DNA of 64,000 nt from contig NZ_JAIUZM010000001.1 in NCBI RefSeq assembly GCF_020171345.1, forward strand, positions 1,364,001 to 1,428,000, in the 5' to 3' direction. Source of the stretch: Microbulbifer agarilyticus (lineage in GTDB: Bacteria > Pseudomonadota > Gammaproteobacteria > Pseudomonadales > Cellvibrionaceae). Below are positions 53,689-62,630 of the stretch, one piece after another. Both the position numbers and the translations under genes were made by a program. Within the stretch, counting starts at the first letter, position 1, and every line of letters begins with the position of its first letter. The notes beneath the pieces are model-generated. The model saw only the letters and a list, made by a program, of their open reading frames with translations. It was not told the DNA's origin and did no database searches.

Positions 53689-53813
53689 GTGTCTGTAATT
53701 CGCATAGTCGCAAAACGCACAACCATAGGCTCGACGCCTGCGCCAGTGGAGCTAACGATGGAAAAATACAATAAAGCTTGTCTCTAGGTAACCGTTGCCG
53801 ATAAGCAATGTCT

Positions 53814-54695
53814 TTATTGCACTTTTCGACAGAGCTCGAGCCAGCGCTCAATACCGGCACTGCGATACTTTTGTCGATGCAGCACAAAGTAAAATTCACG
53901 GCTGAAATCCCGCTGTGGCACGGGCAATTCCACCAGCGCGCCGCGACGAAACGCATCCGTCAGGGAAACTCGTGAAAGGCAGCTGATACCGAGCCCTGCT
54001 TCTACCGCGCGCTTGATTGCTTCGGTGTGTTGCAGCTCCAGGCGAATGTTGAGTTCCGGCAACAGTCCGGCAAGGGCGCGTTCGAAGGTCTGGCGGGTAC
54101 CGGAACCCGTTTCCCGCAAAATCCAGGTGGCCTCGCGCAAATCTTCGTCACTTAATTGTGCGCGCTTTGCCAGAGGGTGGTCCGGTGCGCAGAACACCAC
54201 CTGCTCGTCTTCCCGCCACGGGATCATTTCCAGATCCGGATGATTCAGCTCGCCTTCGATCAAGCCCAGATCCAGCTCAAAGTTCACTACGCCCTGGGCA
54301 ATTGCCGCGGTGTTGGCAACCTCCAGTTCTACCCGGGCCTCGGGCTGTTCCTCCATATAGCGCGCCATAATGCCCGCTGCCAGATAGTTGCCGATGGTCA
54401 GGGTGGCCCCGATCTTAAGGCGGCCCAGGTCGCTGTGTACCATCAGGGTGGCTTCCAGCTCCCGCGCGCGCTCCAGTAATTCTTCCGCACGCGGCCACAA
54501 TTGCCGGCCCAGTTCATTCAAGCGCAAACGCTTGCCAGTACGTTCGAAGAGGCGCAGGTCAAACTGCTGCTCAAATTCCTTCAACGCGGTGGACGCCGCC
54601 GACTGCGACATATTCAGGCTCTCCGCGGCGCGGCTGACATTTTCGTGGTGAGCACAAGCCAGAAACACTTCCAGTTGGCGCAGGGAATAGCGCAT
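53814..54695 (-). CDS. finR: LysR-family regulator FinR
   Basis: The 293-residue protein has an N-terminal winged HTH (LRQLEVFLACAHHENVSRAAE, then SQSAASTALKEFEQQFDLRLF) and a substrate-binding regulatory domain. It is divergent from fpr across a 121-base gap, the arrangement known for FinR and fpr in Pseudomonas, where FinR activates fpr under oxidative stress. The identification rests on this position; the family assignment is certain. Confidence 0.8.
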   Translation of the reverse strand: MRYSLRQLEVFLACAHHENVSRAAESLNMSQSAASTALKEFEQQFDLRLFERTGKRLRLNELGRQLWPRAEELLERARELEATLMVHSDLGRLKIGATLTIGNYLAAGIMARYMEEQPEARVELEVANTAAIAQGVVNFELDLGLIEGELNHPDLEMIPWREDEQVVFCAPDHPLAKRAQLSDEDLREATWILRETGSGTRQTFERALAGLLPELNIRLELQHTEAIKRAVEAGLGISCLSRVSLTDAFRRGALVELPVPQRDFSREFYFVLHRQKYRSAGIERWLELCRKVQ

Positions 54696-54734
54696 ATAGT
54701 GTCAGCCTCCAAGTATCGGAAAATTAGATAACAG

Positions 54735-54748
54735 ATATCAAAATATCC
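54735..54748. promoter_or_regulatory. Candidate FinR site in finR/fpr divergent promoter
   Basis: A dyad GATAT-CAAA-ATATC lies in the AT-rich promoter region. It is a plausible LysR-type binding half, but the region has other AT-rich dyads and its assignment is tentative. Confidence 0.35.
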
Positions 54749-54816
54749 CATTTTGCCAATACATTTACCAGCATTAGAATGCACCGAGAAATTGAGGAAT
54801 AAGCGGTTCTATTGTT

Positions 54817-55593
54817 ATGTCTAACTTGAATAAAGAGACGGTGCTTGAGGTCCATCACTGGAACGATACGCTGTTCAGCTTCAAAACCAGTCGTGACCCC
54901 GGGTTCCGCTTCGAAAACGGCCACTTCACCATGATCGGGCTAGAACAGCCCAACGGTCGCCCGCTGTTGCGCGCCTATTCCATTGCCAGCGCCAACTACG
55001 AGGATGAACTGGAGTTCTTCAGCATTAAGGTGCCCGATGGCCCGCTGACCTCGCAGCTGCAGAAAATCAAGCCCGGTGATGAAATCTTTGTCAGCCGCAA
55101 GCCCACCGGCACCCTGGTGGCCGACCACCTATTGCCCGGCAAGCGTCTGTGGCTGCTGTCCACCGGTACCGGTCTGGCACCATTTATGAGCATCATCAAG
55201 GACCCGGATGTTTACGAGCGCTTCGATCAGGTGATTCTCACCCACGGTGTGCGCTTCAAGTCTGAGCTGGCGTATCAGGATTACGTCGAGAAGGAACTGC
55301 CCGAGCACGAGTACTTCGGTGAAATGGTACAGAACGGCCTGCTGTATTACCCCACGGTGACCCGCGAGCCTTATCGTAACAATGGCCGCCTTACCGACCT
55401 GATGTTGTCCGGCAAAATGTTCAGTGACCTCGGCCTGCCCACGCCAAATGTGGAAGAGGATCGCTTTATGCTGTGCGGCTCCCCGGCCATGCTTAAGGAT
55501 CTGACCAAGATTCTCGACGACTGGGGCTTTAGCGAAACACGCGCCGGTATCCCGCGCGAATACGTGATCGAGCGCGCGTTCGTCGAAAAATAA
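54817..55593 (+). CDS. fpr: Ferredoxin-NADP+ reductase
   Basis: Fpr shuttles electrons between NADPH and ferredoxin or flavodoxin, with roles in Fe-S maintenance and stress. The 258 residues match bacterial FPRs: FAD motif RAYSIASANY near residue 53, NADP-binding GTGLAPFMS near residue 114 and the C-terminal YVIERAFVEK ending typical of the subclass with a short terminal extension after the aromatic region. Divergent from finR. A UUCG-loop terminator lies 175 bases downstream. Confidence 0.96.
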   Translation: MSNLNKETVLEVHHWNDTLFSFKTSRDPGFRFENGHFTMIGLEQPNGRPLLRAYSIASANYEDELEFFSIKVPDGPLTSQLQKIKPGDEIFVSRKPTGTLVADHLLPGKRLWLLSTGTGLAPFMSIIKDPDVYERFDQVILTHGVRFKSELAYQDYVEKELPEHEYFGEMVQNGLLYYPTVTREPYRNNGRLTDLMLSGKMFSDLGLPTPNVEEDRFMLCGSPAMLKDLTKILDDWGFSETRAGIPREYVIERAFVEK

Positions 55594-55767
55594 ACCGAAA
55601 TAAGTATTTGCTGCTGGGGCAGGGCAGCGGCGTCGGTACTTAGGAGTGATTGCGTGATGGATTGCGCAAGGAAAGAAAAGGTTTTCTCCACTCCCAAGTG
55701 TCGACCCCGGTGCCCTGCCGAAGAATCGGCCGCACCACACCAGTGAAAGGGTTTTACCCTGTTTGAT

Positions 55768-55790
55768 AACCACCTTCGGGTGGTTTTTTT
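55768..55790 (+). terminator. Intrinsic terminator downstream of fpr (UUCG loop)
   Basis: AACCACC/GGTGGTT arms with a TTCG tetraloop are followed by a run of T. The distance of 175 bases from the fpr stop leaves a long 3' untranslated region. Confidence 0.9.
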
Positions 55791-56397
55791 ATGCCTAGAA
55801 AGCCTGTACCCACCCACTGGACTTGGAATTAATAAAAGATATGGCCAAGGGGGGGCACGTTGCTGTACCGTACCAGATCGCGGTAAATGGCAGTATTGGA
55901 TGAGTAATGCATCCAGTTTGTACAAAATGTACAACGAGTTGACTCCAAAACCTGCAAGAAATGATTCGGGACTTTAGTCCATCTTTCTCACTGGTCTGGA
56001 CCAGGCACACATGAAATTTTGCACTGGGTAAAACGTGTGTGAAACCTAGCCTTAATTTCAGTTTTCTTTACCGGGGGTTTCCAGGTAGCACCGATTGGGA
56101 GCCAGCTTTATTAACTTTCGATAGTTTGAATTCTTGTTTCATTAATCCCCTCAAAATTTTTCTCAGTTATTTGCATGTCCACCATGGCGTATAAATCATT
56201 ATTTGATGTTAATTTTTGAAATGTCATCAATTCTTGGTAAAGTGTGACCCGCATCTCGTATTGGAGAACCTTTCAGCACCGGCGACAGGGGAAAGTGCAC
56301 GGTATTGATACCGCTGCGCTCGGGTACACCGGATGTAAATTACTGAAAGGTAGCTATCTGGCTGGATAGGAAGGCCAACTCTAGCAATACACCAGTT

Positions 56398-56449
56398 ACT
56401 AGTGAATGGAACGGACTGGCACGCACTTTGCGAGTCCAAGATCACTAGT
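56398..56449. promoter_or_regulatory. Nested inverted repeat in the leader of the polysaccharide cluster
   Basis: Perfect 8-base arms ACTAGTGA (56398-56405) and TCACTAGT (56442-56449) enclose GGACT (56413-56417) and AGTCC (56433-56437). Such a nested structure 70 bases before the first gene could act as a leader RNA element or an operator. No anti-termination (ops/JUMPstart) motif was found. Confidence 0.45.
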
Positions 56450-56517
56450 CGTTGCAATAACTAAAATGGAATTTCGGTCATTTCCTTGCGAAGTGGTCTC
56501 TCATATAGAAGCAGACA

Positions 56518-57519
56518 ATGGAAAGTCGCGCTCCCTTAGCTCTTGCGGTAGTCATCGTTAACTACCGTACACCTGATCTCGTCGTAGATTGCCTGGAAAG
56601 CTTGGTACCACAGCTACCGAGCCGTGCCGGCGTGGTCGTGGTTGATAATGCCTCTGGCGATCACTCTATCGAAACACTCCAGGCCTGGATCGACGGCACT
56701 GACGCGGCAACTGCTGAAAAAGTACATTTACTTGCATCTCCAGCCAATGGAGGGTTTTCGGCCGGCAATAATCTCGGGATCAAGCGCCTTCGAGCGAAAT
56801 TCTATTTGTTGCTAAATAGCGACACGATCGTTCGTCCTGGTGCTATTTCTCTCCTGATGGATCGTATTCAACGAGACACAAAAATCGCAGCAGTTGGCCC
56901 CCGACTTGAGTATCTGGACGGGAGGCCGCAGGTCAGCCGCTTCCGACGCCGTGGTGTAACCAGTGAGTTTATACGCGGCGCACAAATTCAACTTATTTCA
57001 CACATTCTGCGTAGAAAAAATACGCCTATAGAGCTTGACGAACCCGAGCAACAGATTGACTGGGTAAGCTTTGCATGTGTCCTGCTGAGAGCAGAGGTCA
57101 TCAAAAAAATCGGCTTGATGGATGAGCAATTCTTTATGTATTTCGAAGACATTGAATACTGTCTACGAATACAGAAAGCAGGATATACCATCGAACAGGC
57201 GTTGGGAGCCCGCGTTGTGCATCTGCGTGGTGGTACTTCCAGCGTAAAAGAAAGTGCTAAAAACAAAAAACGTATACCTGCCTACTTCTACCGGTCACGG
57301 ACTCGATATTTTATGTTATTAGGTGGCAAAAAAAGGCTCTTAATTGCGAATTTGGCGTGGTATTTCGGACGTGCCATCCGAATGCTGAAGTGCCTGCGCG
57401 GTAAATATCCTGGACCCCGGATACCAGGGGAATGGCGTGATATCTGGATTGATTTCCTGGCCCCGCAGACATCCACTACTTTCTCACCAAGAAAAAGCAG
57501 TCGAGTGGTAAACCAATGA
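56518..57519 (+). CDS. Family 2 glycosyltransferase (rhamnosyltransferase-like)
   Basis: The 333-residue protein has the GT-A fold: VVIVNYRTPDLVVDCLESL at the start, LLNSDTIVRPGA as the acidic (DxD-type) motif, and FFMYFEDIEYCLR in the second half, as in WbbL-type rhamnosyltransferases. It probably transfers a sugar to an undecaprenyl-linked intermediate on the cytoplasmic side. First gene of the polysaccharide cluster; its stop overlaps the start of the sulfotransferase gene (ATGA). Confidence 0.9.
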   Translation: MESRAPLALAVVIVNYRTPDLVVDCLESLVPQLPSRAGVVVVDNASGDHSIETLQAWIDGTDAATAEKVHLLASPANGGFSAGNNLGIKRLRAKFYLLLNSDTIVRPGAISLLMDRIQRDTKIAAVGPRLEYLDGRPQVSRFRRRGVTSEFIRGAQIQLISHILRRKNTPIELDEPEQQIDWVSFACVLLRAEVIKKIGLMDEQFFMYFEDIEYCLRIQKAGYTIEQALGARVVHLRGGTSSVKESAKNKKRIPAYFYRSRTRYFMLLGGKKRLLIANLAWYFGRAIRMLKCLRGKYPGPRIPGEWRDIWIDFLAPQTSTTFSPRKSSRVVNQ

Positions 57520-58439
57520 TTCAAGAGAAGCAAACTCTTCCAGATTTCGTAATCATTGGGTCCATGAAGTCGGCAACTACGACGATCTATGAGCAGCTGC
57601 GTAAGCTTGATGGGATATACATGCCCGAATTGAAGGAGCCAAATTTCTTTAGCGATGATGCACAGTATGCCCGGGGTGCAGACTGGTACAAAGGGTTGTT
57701 CGAGAGCGCCGAAAGGGACGATATTCTTGGTGAGGCTAGCACCCACTATACCAAGCTTCCCACTTACCCAAAGACCGTTGAGAGACTCTATGAGTCACTG
57801 CCCAACGCAAAGCTCATCTATGTAATGCGCCACCCGATTGAGCGTCTGATATCGCAATATATCCACGAATGGAGCTGTAACAATATAAAGGTCGATATTA
57901 ACCAGGCAATTGAGCAACATTCGGAGTTGCTCAACTATAGCTGTTATGCACGCCAGTTGGGCCCATTTATTGAACGATATGGCCGGGACAAGATACTGCC
58001 GGTATTTTTCGAGCGGCTAAGAGCATACCCACAGTCTGAACTAGAGAGAATCGCACAGTTTATTGGTTATACCGGTAAGGTGACCTGGCAAGATGACTTG
58101 TCTAAAACCAATGTTTCCTCTGAGCGCCTTCGCACCAATCCTGTAACGAGATTCCTGATTGGAAATCCGGTTCTAAAATTTCTACGCAGAGTTCTTGTAC
58201 CGCGAGCACTCCGTAACGCAGTTAAATCACGTCTGCAGATGAAGAAACGCCCTATTTTATCTGAAGCATCGCTTAGAAAGATTCAACACATATTAAATCG
58301 TGATTTGGAAGAACTTGGTTATCTACTGGGTACTGAAATTACAGTAGACAACTATAGAGATTGCGTTGTGGAAGATACTTTGGACTGGAGCACGAAGCAA
58401 AACGATACTGCTGTGGGGGGCGAACATGCCTACTCATAA
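57516..58439 (+). CDS. PAPS-dependent sulfotransferase
   Basis: The 307-residue protein has the 5'-phosphosulfate-binding loop FVIIGSMKSATTTIYEQL (about residues 11-28), typical of the heparan-sulfate-type sulfotransferase domain, and the 3'-phosphate-binding region VMRHPIERLISQY (about residues 103-115). It would add sulfate to a hydroxyl or amino group of a sugar chain. It is coupled to the GT2 gene before (ATGA) and overlaps the next GT2 gene by 14 bases, so it belongs to the operon. The acceptor is unknown; a sulfated capsule or exopolysaccharide is inferred. Confidence 0.9.
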   Translation: MIQEKQTLPDFVIIGSMKSATTTIYEQLRKLDGIYMPELKEPNFFSDDAQYARGADWYKGLFESAERDDILGEASTHYTKLPTYPKTVERLYESLPNAKLIYVMRHPIERLISQYIHEWSCNNIKVDINQAIEQHSELLNYSCYARQLGPFIERYGRDKILPVFFERLRAYPQSELERIAQFIGYTGKVTWQDDLSKTNVSSERLRTNPVTRFLIGNPVLKFLRRVLVPRALRNAVKSRLQMKKRPILSEASLRKIQHILNRDLEELGYLLGTEITVDNYRDCVVEDTLDWSTKQNDTAVGGEHAYS

Positions 58440-59517
58440 CAATGACGCACACAAGCTTGGTGAACCAACTCTGGGATTTGTCGTTATCGGCAGGAATGAG
58501 GGAGACCGGCTGCGCCGTTGTATCGACTCAATACTTGAGCAGCGCCAGTCTATCAGCCCGGGAATTGAAGCGCATAAAAACGACGACACTCTGAATCAGG
58601 ATAGCAACCTTAACTTACCACCAGTTGTGTATGTTGACTCGGGTTCAACAGACGGCAGTGTCGAGTATGCGAACAGCGTAGGCAGTGACGTTATACAACT
58701 CGATATGACCACGCGTTTTACCGCCGCGCGTGCGCGTAATACCGGGTTAGCCTATCTATTGGAAAAATACCCAAATATTGAATACATCCAGTTCATTGAC
58801 GGCGATTGCGCCATACAACCCGGCTGGTTAGTGAAAGCGATTTCCTTTTTGTCTGTTAATCCACATGTGGCGATCACATGTGGGAGAAGAAGGGAAGTCT
58901 ATCCACAAAGAACCATTTATAACGCTTTGTGCGATATGGAATGGGATACCCCAATAGGCGATACAAAATCCTGTGGCGGTGACTTTCTCGCGAGAAAGGA
59001 AGCGATAATCGCGGTGGGTGGCTTCAACCCTGAAATGATCGCGGGTGAAGAGCCCGAAATGTGCTTTAGGCTGAGAAAAAAGAATTGGAAAATCTGGCGA
59101 ATCGCGGAGGAAATGACTTCGCATGACGCAGCAATGACAAGCTTCCGGCAATTCTGGTTACGAAATAAGCGCGCAGGATTTGCTTATGCTGCGCGCAGTG
59201 CGTTACACGCCACCAAGCAAAATCCATATTGTGTTAGAGAAGTCGCAAGTATTTGTTTCTGGGCGTGTGTGTTCCCAATTCTAATTATAAGTATATATCC
59301 GTTCTCTGCCCCAATCGCGCTCTTCCTAATTCTTGCCTACCCGGCAATGGCGTTCCGTATATTTATACGAAAACTACAGCGTAGAAATTCATTTCGACGT
59401 TCCCTGGTCTACGGGGTGTTAACACAAATTGGAAAGATCCCGCAGTTCTTTGGGGTGACGAAGTTCGCCATGGGCCAGTTCTCCGGGTGCAAAACTTCGA
59501 TCATCGAATATAAATAG
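58426..59517 (+). CDS. Family 2 glycosyltransferase
   Basis: The 363-residue protein begins at the ATG at 58426, overlapping the sulfotransferase gene by 14 bases. It has the GT-A motif LGFVVIGRNEGDRLRRCI, an acidic motif around QFIDGDCAIQPGW, and a C-terminal hydrophobic segment (ASICFWACVFPILIISIYPF), which suggests membrane association. The family assignment is firm, the sugar specificity is not. It is followed 9 bases later by the GT26 gene. Confidence 0.87.
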   Translation: MPTHNNDAHKLGEPTLGFVVIGRNEGDRLRRCIDSILEQRQSISPGIEAHKNDDTLNQDSNLNLPPVVYVDSGSTDGSVEYANSVGSDVIQLDMTTRFTAARARNTGLAYLLEKYPNIEYIQFIDGDCAIQPGWLVKAISFLSVNPHVAITCGRRREVYPQRTIYNALCDMEWDTPIGDTKSCGGDFLARKEAIIAVGGFNPEMIAGEEPEMCFRLRKKNWKIWRIAEEMTSHDAAMTSFRQFWLRNKRAGFAYAARSALHATKQNPYCVREVASICFWACVFPILIISIYPFSAPIALFLILAYPAMAFRIFIRKLQRRNSFRRSLVYGVLTQIGKIPQFFGVTKFAMGQFSGCKTSIIEYK

Positions 59518-59526
59518 AGATTACTA

Positions 59527-60297
59527 ATGCCTGATATTCATTCTGTCGATATTGGACTTTGCCGCATCGATACAGCGAGTATGGACAGTGCCGTTGACCA
59601 TATTCGTGAAATGCAGAGAAATAAACATGCAGGTTACATTGTGACACCGAATGTTGATCACCTGGCCAGACTCGCAAGAAAAGATGACACGGGAAGCCTT
59701 CAGCATATCTATCGCAATGCGAGTTTGTCACTTTGTGACAGTCGCATTCTAGAAGCTCTGCTCAATCGCCATGGTACCAAGATACCGCAGGTCGTGACTG
59801 GCAGTGACCTAACGCGGCGTCTATTCGAAAGCGAACTAAATAGTAGGGACCGAATATATATCCTTGGCGGCGAGGATGAGGTTATCAACATCGTTCGGGA
59901 TAGATTTCCCTATCTGGATATAACCCACCATAACCCGACGATGGGATTTATAAACAAGGGCGACGAAGTAAAAAAAGTTATCGATAATATTCTAGGTGCA
60001 CAGCCAGATTTCGTGTTCCTTGCGGTTGGCTCGCCCCAACAGGAGAAGCTCGCCCTGATGCTAAAACAGCAGGCTCGATTCAACGGTATTGCGTTATGTA
60101 TTGGGGCGTCGATACTTTTCCTTGCTGACAAAGAAAAAAGGGCGCCGAAGTGGATGCAGCGCTCACGCCTAGAATGGCTTTATCGCTTGTTGCAAAATCC
60201 TACAAGGCTCACAAAACGTTATATCCAAAATGCGCTCGTTCTGCCAAGAATTAATCGCATGCTCGCCCAGAGTGTTGCTGAGCCGGCAGCAAACTGA
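59527..60297 (+). CDS. WecG/TagA/CpsF-family glycosyltransferase (GT26)
   Basis: The 256-residue enzyme belongs to GT26, whose members transfer N-acetylmannosaminuronate, N-acetylmannosamine or similar sugars to a lipid-linked acceptor. Motifs include VTPNVDHLARLAR near the N-terminus, VTGSDLTRRLF, YILGG and the VFLAVGSPQQEKL segment, with the RAPKWMQRSRLEWLYRL stretch near the end. It acts in cell-surface polysaccharide synthesis. Confidence 0.92.
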   Translation: MPDIHSVDIGLCRIDTASMDSAVDHIREMQRNKHAGYIVTPNVDHLARLARKDDTGSLQHIYRNASLSLCDSRILEALLNRHGTKIPQVVTGSDLTRRLFESELNSRDRIYILGGEDEVINIVRDRFPYLDITHHNPTMGFINKGDEVKKVIDNILGAQPDFVFLAVGSPQQEKLALMLKQQARFNGIALCIGASILFLADKEKRAPKWMQRSRLEWLYRLLQNPTRLTKRYIQNALVLPRINRMLAQSVAEPAAN

Positions 60298-60306
60298 ATT
60301 TAATTT

Positions 60307-61353
60307 ATGCAAGGGAATGTACAAGTGCAGAATAGAGATTACGTCATAATCTCGCCGTGTCGCGATGAAGCAGAATATATGCAGCGGACGCTGGATAGCG
60401 TCGTGGCGCAGACAGCACCACCGAGGCTCTGGGTCATTGTCGATGATGGGTCCACCGATGGCTCGAGCGAAATTCTCGCTGAGTATGCAAATAAGTACCC
60501 ATTCATCCGTATTTTAACCCGCGAGAACCGCGGGTATCGCAACGTCGGTCCAGGGGTTGTCGATACTTTCTATGCTGGTCTGAAAACCATTGATCGAGCG
60601 AAGTACAGCTATCTCTGTAAATTGGACCTGGATCTCGAACTACCCGCGCGATATTTCGAGCATTTGATGGAAAAAATGGAGGCGGACCCGCGAATCGGTA
60701 CTTGCAGTGGCAAACCCTATAACGAGCGAGACGGCAAACTGGTCAGTGAGCGCCGCGGTGACGAGATGTCAGCAGGGATGACAAAGTTCTATCGTATCCA
60801 ATGCTTTGAACAGATTGGTGGGTTTGTGCGGGAAGTTATGTGGGACGCAATTGATTGTCACAAATGTAGAGAAATGGGGTGGCGTGCGTTGAGCTGGGAT
60901 GAGCCAGAGCTCAATTTCATCCATCTCCGTGTGATGGGTTCCAGCCAACACGGTGTCCTGGCAGGCCGCGCCCGTCACGGATTTGGACAGTATTTTATGG
61001 GTACGGGCTGGTTATACATGCTCGCAACCTGTGTGTTTAGGGCCATCGAATACCCATACGTCATCGGTGGCATTGCAATGTACTACGGCTATCTAAAAGC
61101 GTTATTTAGGCAAGATAAGCAGCTGGATGATCCAGAATTGATCAAAGAAATCCGCTGGTATCAATCTCGCTCACTACTTGTGGGAAGACATAGAGCGGTG
61201 GAGCGCCTGGAAGCTACCAATGCCTCCCGCTGGAATCCGGACGCAAATGCCACGGGAAATGCATTGTTACAAGCTCGGATGAATGCCGAAAACACAAATA
61301 CTAACGATGTAGCCAGGTCCCCTACCGACAAATCCCTGCTAAGAGGAGCATGA
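60307..61353 (+). CDS. Family 2 glycosyltransferase
   Basis: The 348-residue enzyme has the GT-A segment DYVIISPCRDEAEYMQRTLDSV, the DDGSTDGS loop and an acidic KLDLDLELP segment; a C-terminal hydrophobic region suggests membrane association. The ATG at 60307 lacks a ribosome site; an in-frame GTG at 60325 has AAGGGA eight bases upstream and may be the true start. It overlaps the next gene region by a few bases. Confidence 0.87.
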   Translation: MQGNVQVQNRDYVIISPCRDEAEYMQRTLDSVVAQTAPPRLWVIVDDGSTDGSSEILAEYANKYPFIRILTRENRGYRNVGPGVVDTFYAGLKTIDRAKYSYLCKLDLDLELPARYFEHLMEKMEADPRIGTCSGKPYNERDGKLVSERRGDEMSAGMTKFYRIQCFEQIGGFVREVMWDAIDCHKCREMGWRALSWDEPELNFIHLRVMGSSQHGVLAGRARHGFGQYFMGTGWLYMLATCVFRAIEYPYVIGGIAMYYGYLKALFRQDKQLDDPELIKEIRWYQSRSLLVGRHRAVERLEATNASRWNPDANATGNALLQARMNAENTNTNDVARSPTDKSLLRGA

Positions 61354-61364
61354 GAAGGAACCTC

Positions 61365-62630
61365 ATGGCAAAGATAGAAAATAGTGGGCGCATTGCCTAC
61401 ATCGCTCCTGAAATACCTGGTAAGTCCAGTACCTTCGTATACAACGAGATTCTTGAGCTGGAAAAGCTGGGGAAAACCGTTCTCCCATTTTCACTGCATT
61501 CGGTGGAGACTGGTGGTGCAGATGAACAGATTGTACGAATAGCAAAAAATTGCCACTACCTGTATGGGAAGAAACTGCAGCATGTATTAGTTGAAAACGT
61601 TAAGTTCCTGGCGAAGCATCCGCTAACCTACCTAAAGAGCGCGCGACATTGCCTAGGGGATAGCCTGCTCTGTGTAAAAGACCCAAAGCTCGCGTTAGGC
61701 CAGATATACCGTTTCCTGGTGGCTGGTTATCTCTCCAACAGGTTGCTCATGGAGAATATTGATCATATTCATTGCCATTTTTCGCATATCGCTACCGACA
61801 TTGGAATGTATACCAGCATGCTGCTGGACACGCCCTTTAGCTTTACCGCCCACGCAAATGACATTTTTCAGCGTGCATACCTGATGCGACAGAAGGGTGA
61901 ACGCGCGAAGTTCGTTGCAACAATTTCCACCTTCAACATGCAAGTGCTTAAGTCCCAGGGCATTCCTGCGGACAAAATGGTGCTGGTTCGATGCGGCGTA
62001 GACACCAATCAATTTTCTCCACGGGATCAGTCTAATCAGGAACGTGGAGTGGTTGTTCTTGGCTTTTTAGGTCGACTCGTTGAGAAAAAAGGTGTTGATA
62101 TATTGATCAATGCGATGGCAAAACTATCGCCACACCAAACCAATATTAAGCTCGAGATCATGGGTCATGGACCGCTGGAGCAAAGTCTTAAAGCTCTCGT
62201 TCAAAGTCACGGATTGACAGAGAATGTCTCTTTCGGCGGTGCTCTACCGCACGATCTTGTTTCCAGTTGGTATGAAAAGATTGATTGCTTCGTGTTTCCC
62301 GGGAAAGTCGACTCCAACGGCGATATGGATGGCATTCCGGTCGTGTTGATGGAGGCAATGATGCGTGGGGTCCCGGTAATTGCAACTTCGGTATCGGGAA
62401 TTCCTGAACTGGTAATTGATGGCATTACGGGAAGCTTGTCTGAACCTGACGCAAGTGCCTTGGCGGTCTCAATCCAAAATGTCGTAAATGAGACGCCAGA
62501 AAGCAGCGTAACAAAAATCAATAATGCAATATCAAAGGTAGAGTCAGAATTTAATCTCGCGAAAAACACACGAATTTTACGCGACAGCTTCGATATCAAT
62601 CTCCAGCTTGAGTCATGCCAAATACAATAG
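61365..62630 (+). CDS. Family 4 glycosyltransferase
   Basis: The 421-residue protein has the GT-B fold with a Rossmann-type N-terminus and the C-terminal motifs LGFLGRLVEKKGVDILI and EAMMRGVPVIATSVSGIPELV (the EX7E region). The ATG at 61365 has AAGGA at a good distance; an ATG at 61350 overlaps the upstream stop but its ribosome site is too close. Its end overlaps the polymerase gene by 16 bases. It probably adds a sugar to the lipid-linked repeat unit. Confidence 0.9.
   Translation: MAKIENSGRIAYIAPEIPGKSSTFVYNEILELEKLGKTVLPFSLHSVETGGADEQIVRIAKNCHYLYGKKLQHVLVENVKFLAKHPLTYLKSARHCLGDSLLCVKDPKLALGQIYRFLVAGYLSNRLLMENIDHIHCHFSHIATDIGMYTSMLLDTPFSFTAHANDIFQRAYLMRQKGERAKFVATISTFNMQVLKSQGIPADKMVLVRCGVDTNQFSPRDQSNQERGVVVLGFLGRLVEKKGVDILINAMAKLSPHQTNIKLEIMGHGPLEQSLKALVQSHGLTENVSFGGALPHDLVSSWYEKIDCFVFPGKVDSNGDMDGIPVVLMEAMMRGVPVIATSVSGIPELVIDGITGSLSEPDASALAVSIQNVVNETPESSVTKINNAISKVESEFNLAKNTRILRDSFDINLQLESCQIQ

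Larger units (their letters stand above)
55594..56517. other. Long gene-free region before the polysaccharide cluster
   Basis: No credible gene is seen in these 924 bases. The first half holds the UUCG-loop terminator at 55768-55790. GC content falls after about 55800. A nested inverted repeat lies at 56398-56449 just before the first glycosyltransferase, and a short dyad CGGTAT-TG-ATACCG occurs at 56300-56313. The region may contain the cluster promoter and an untranslated leader. Confidence 0.5.

Noticed and set aside
56227-56457. Minus-strand frame of 76 codons before the polysaccharide cluster
   Set aside because: No ribosome site or family; it spans the inverted repeat of the leader.
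55594-56517. JUMPstart/ops element, tRNA or integrase remnant in the long gap
   Set aside because: None of the expected motifs or a cloverleaf pattern was seen.
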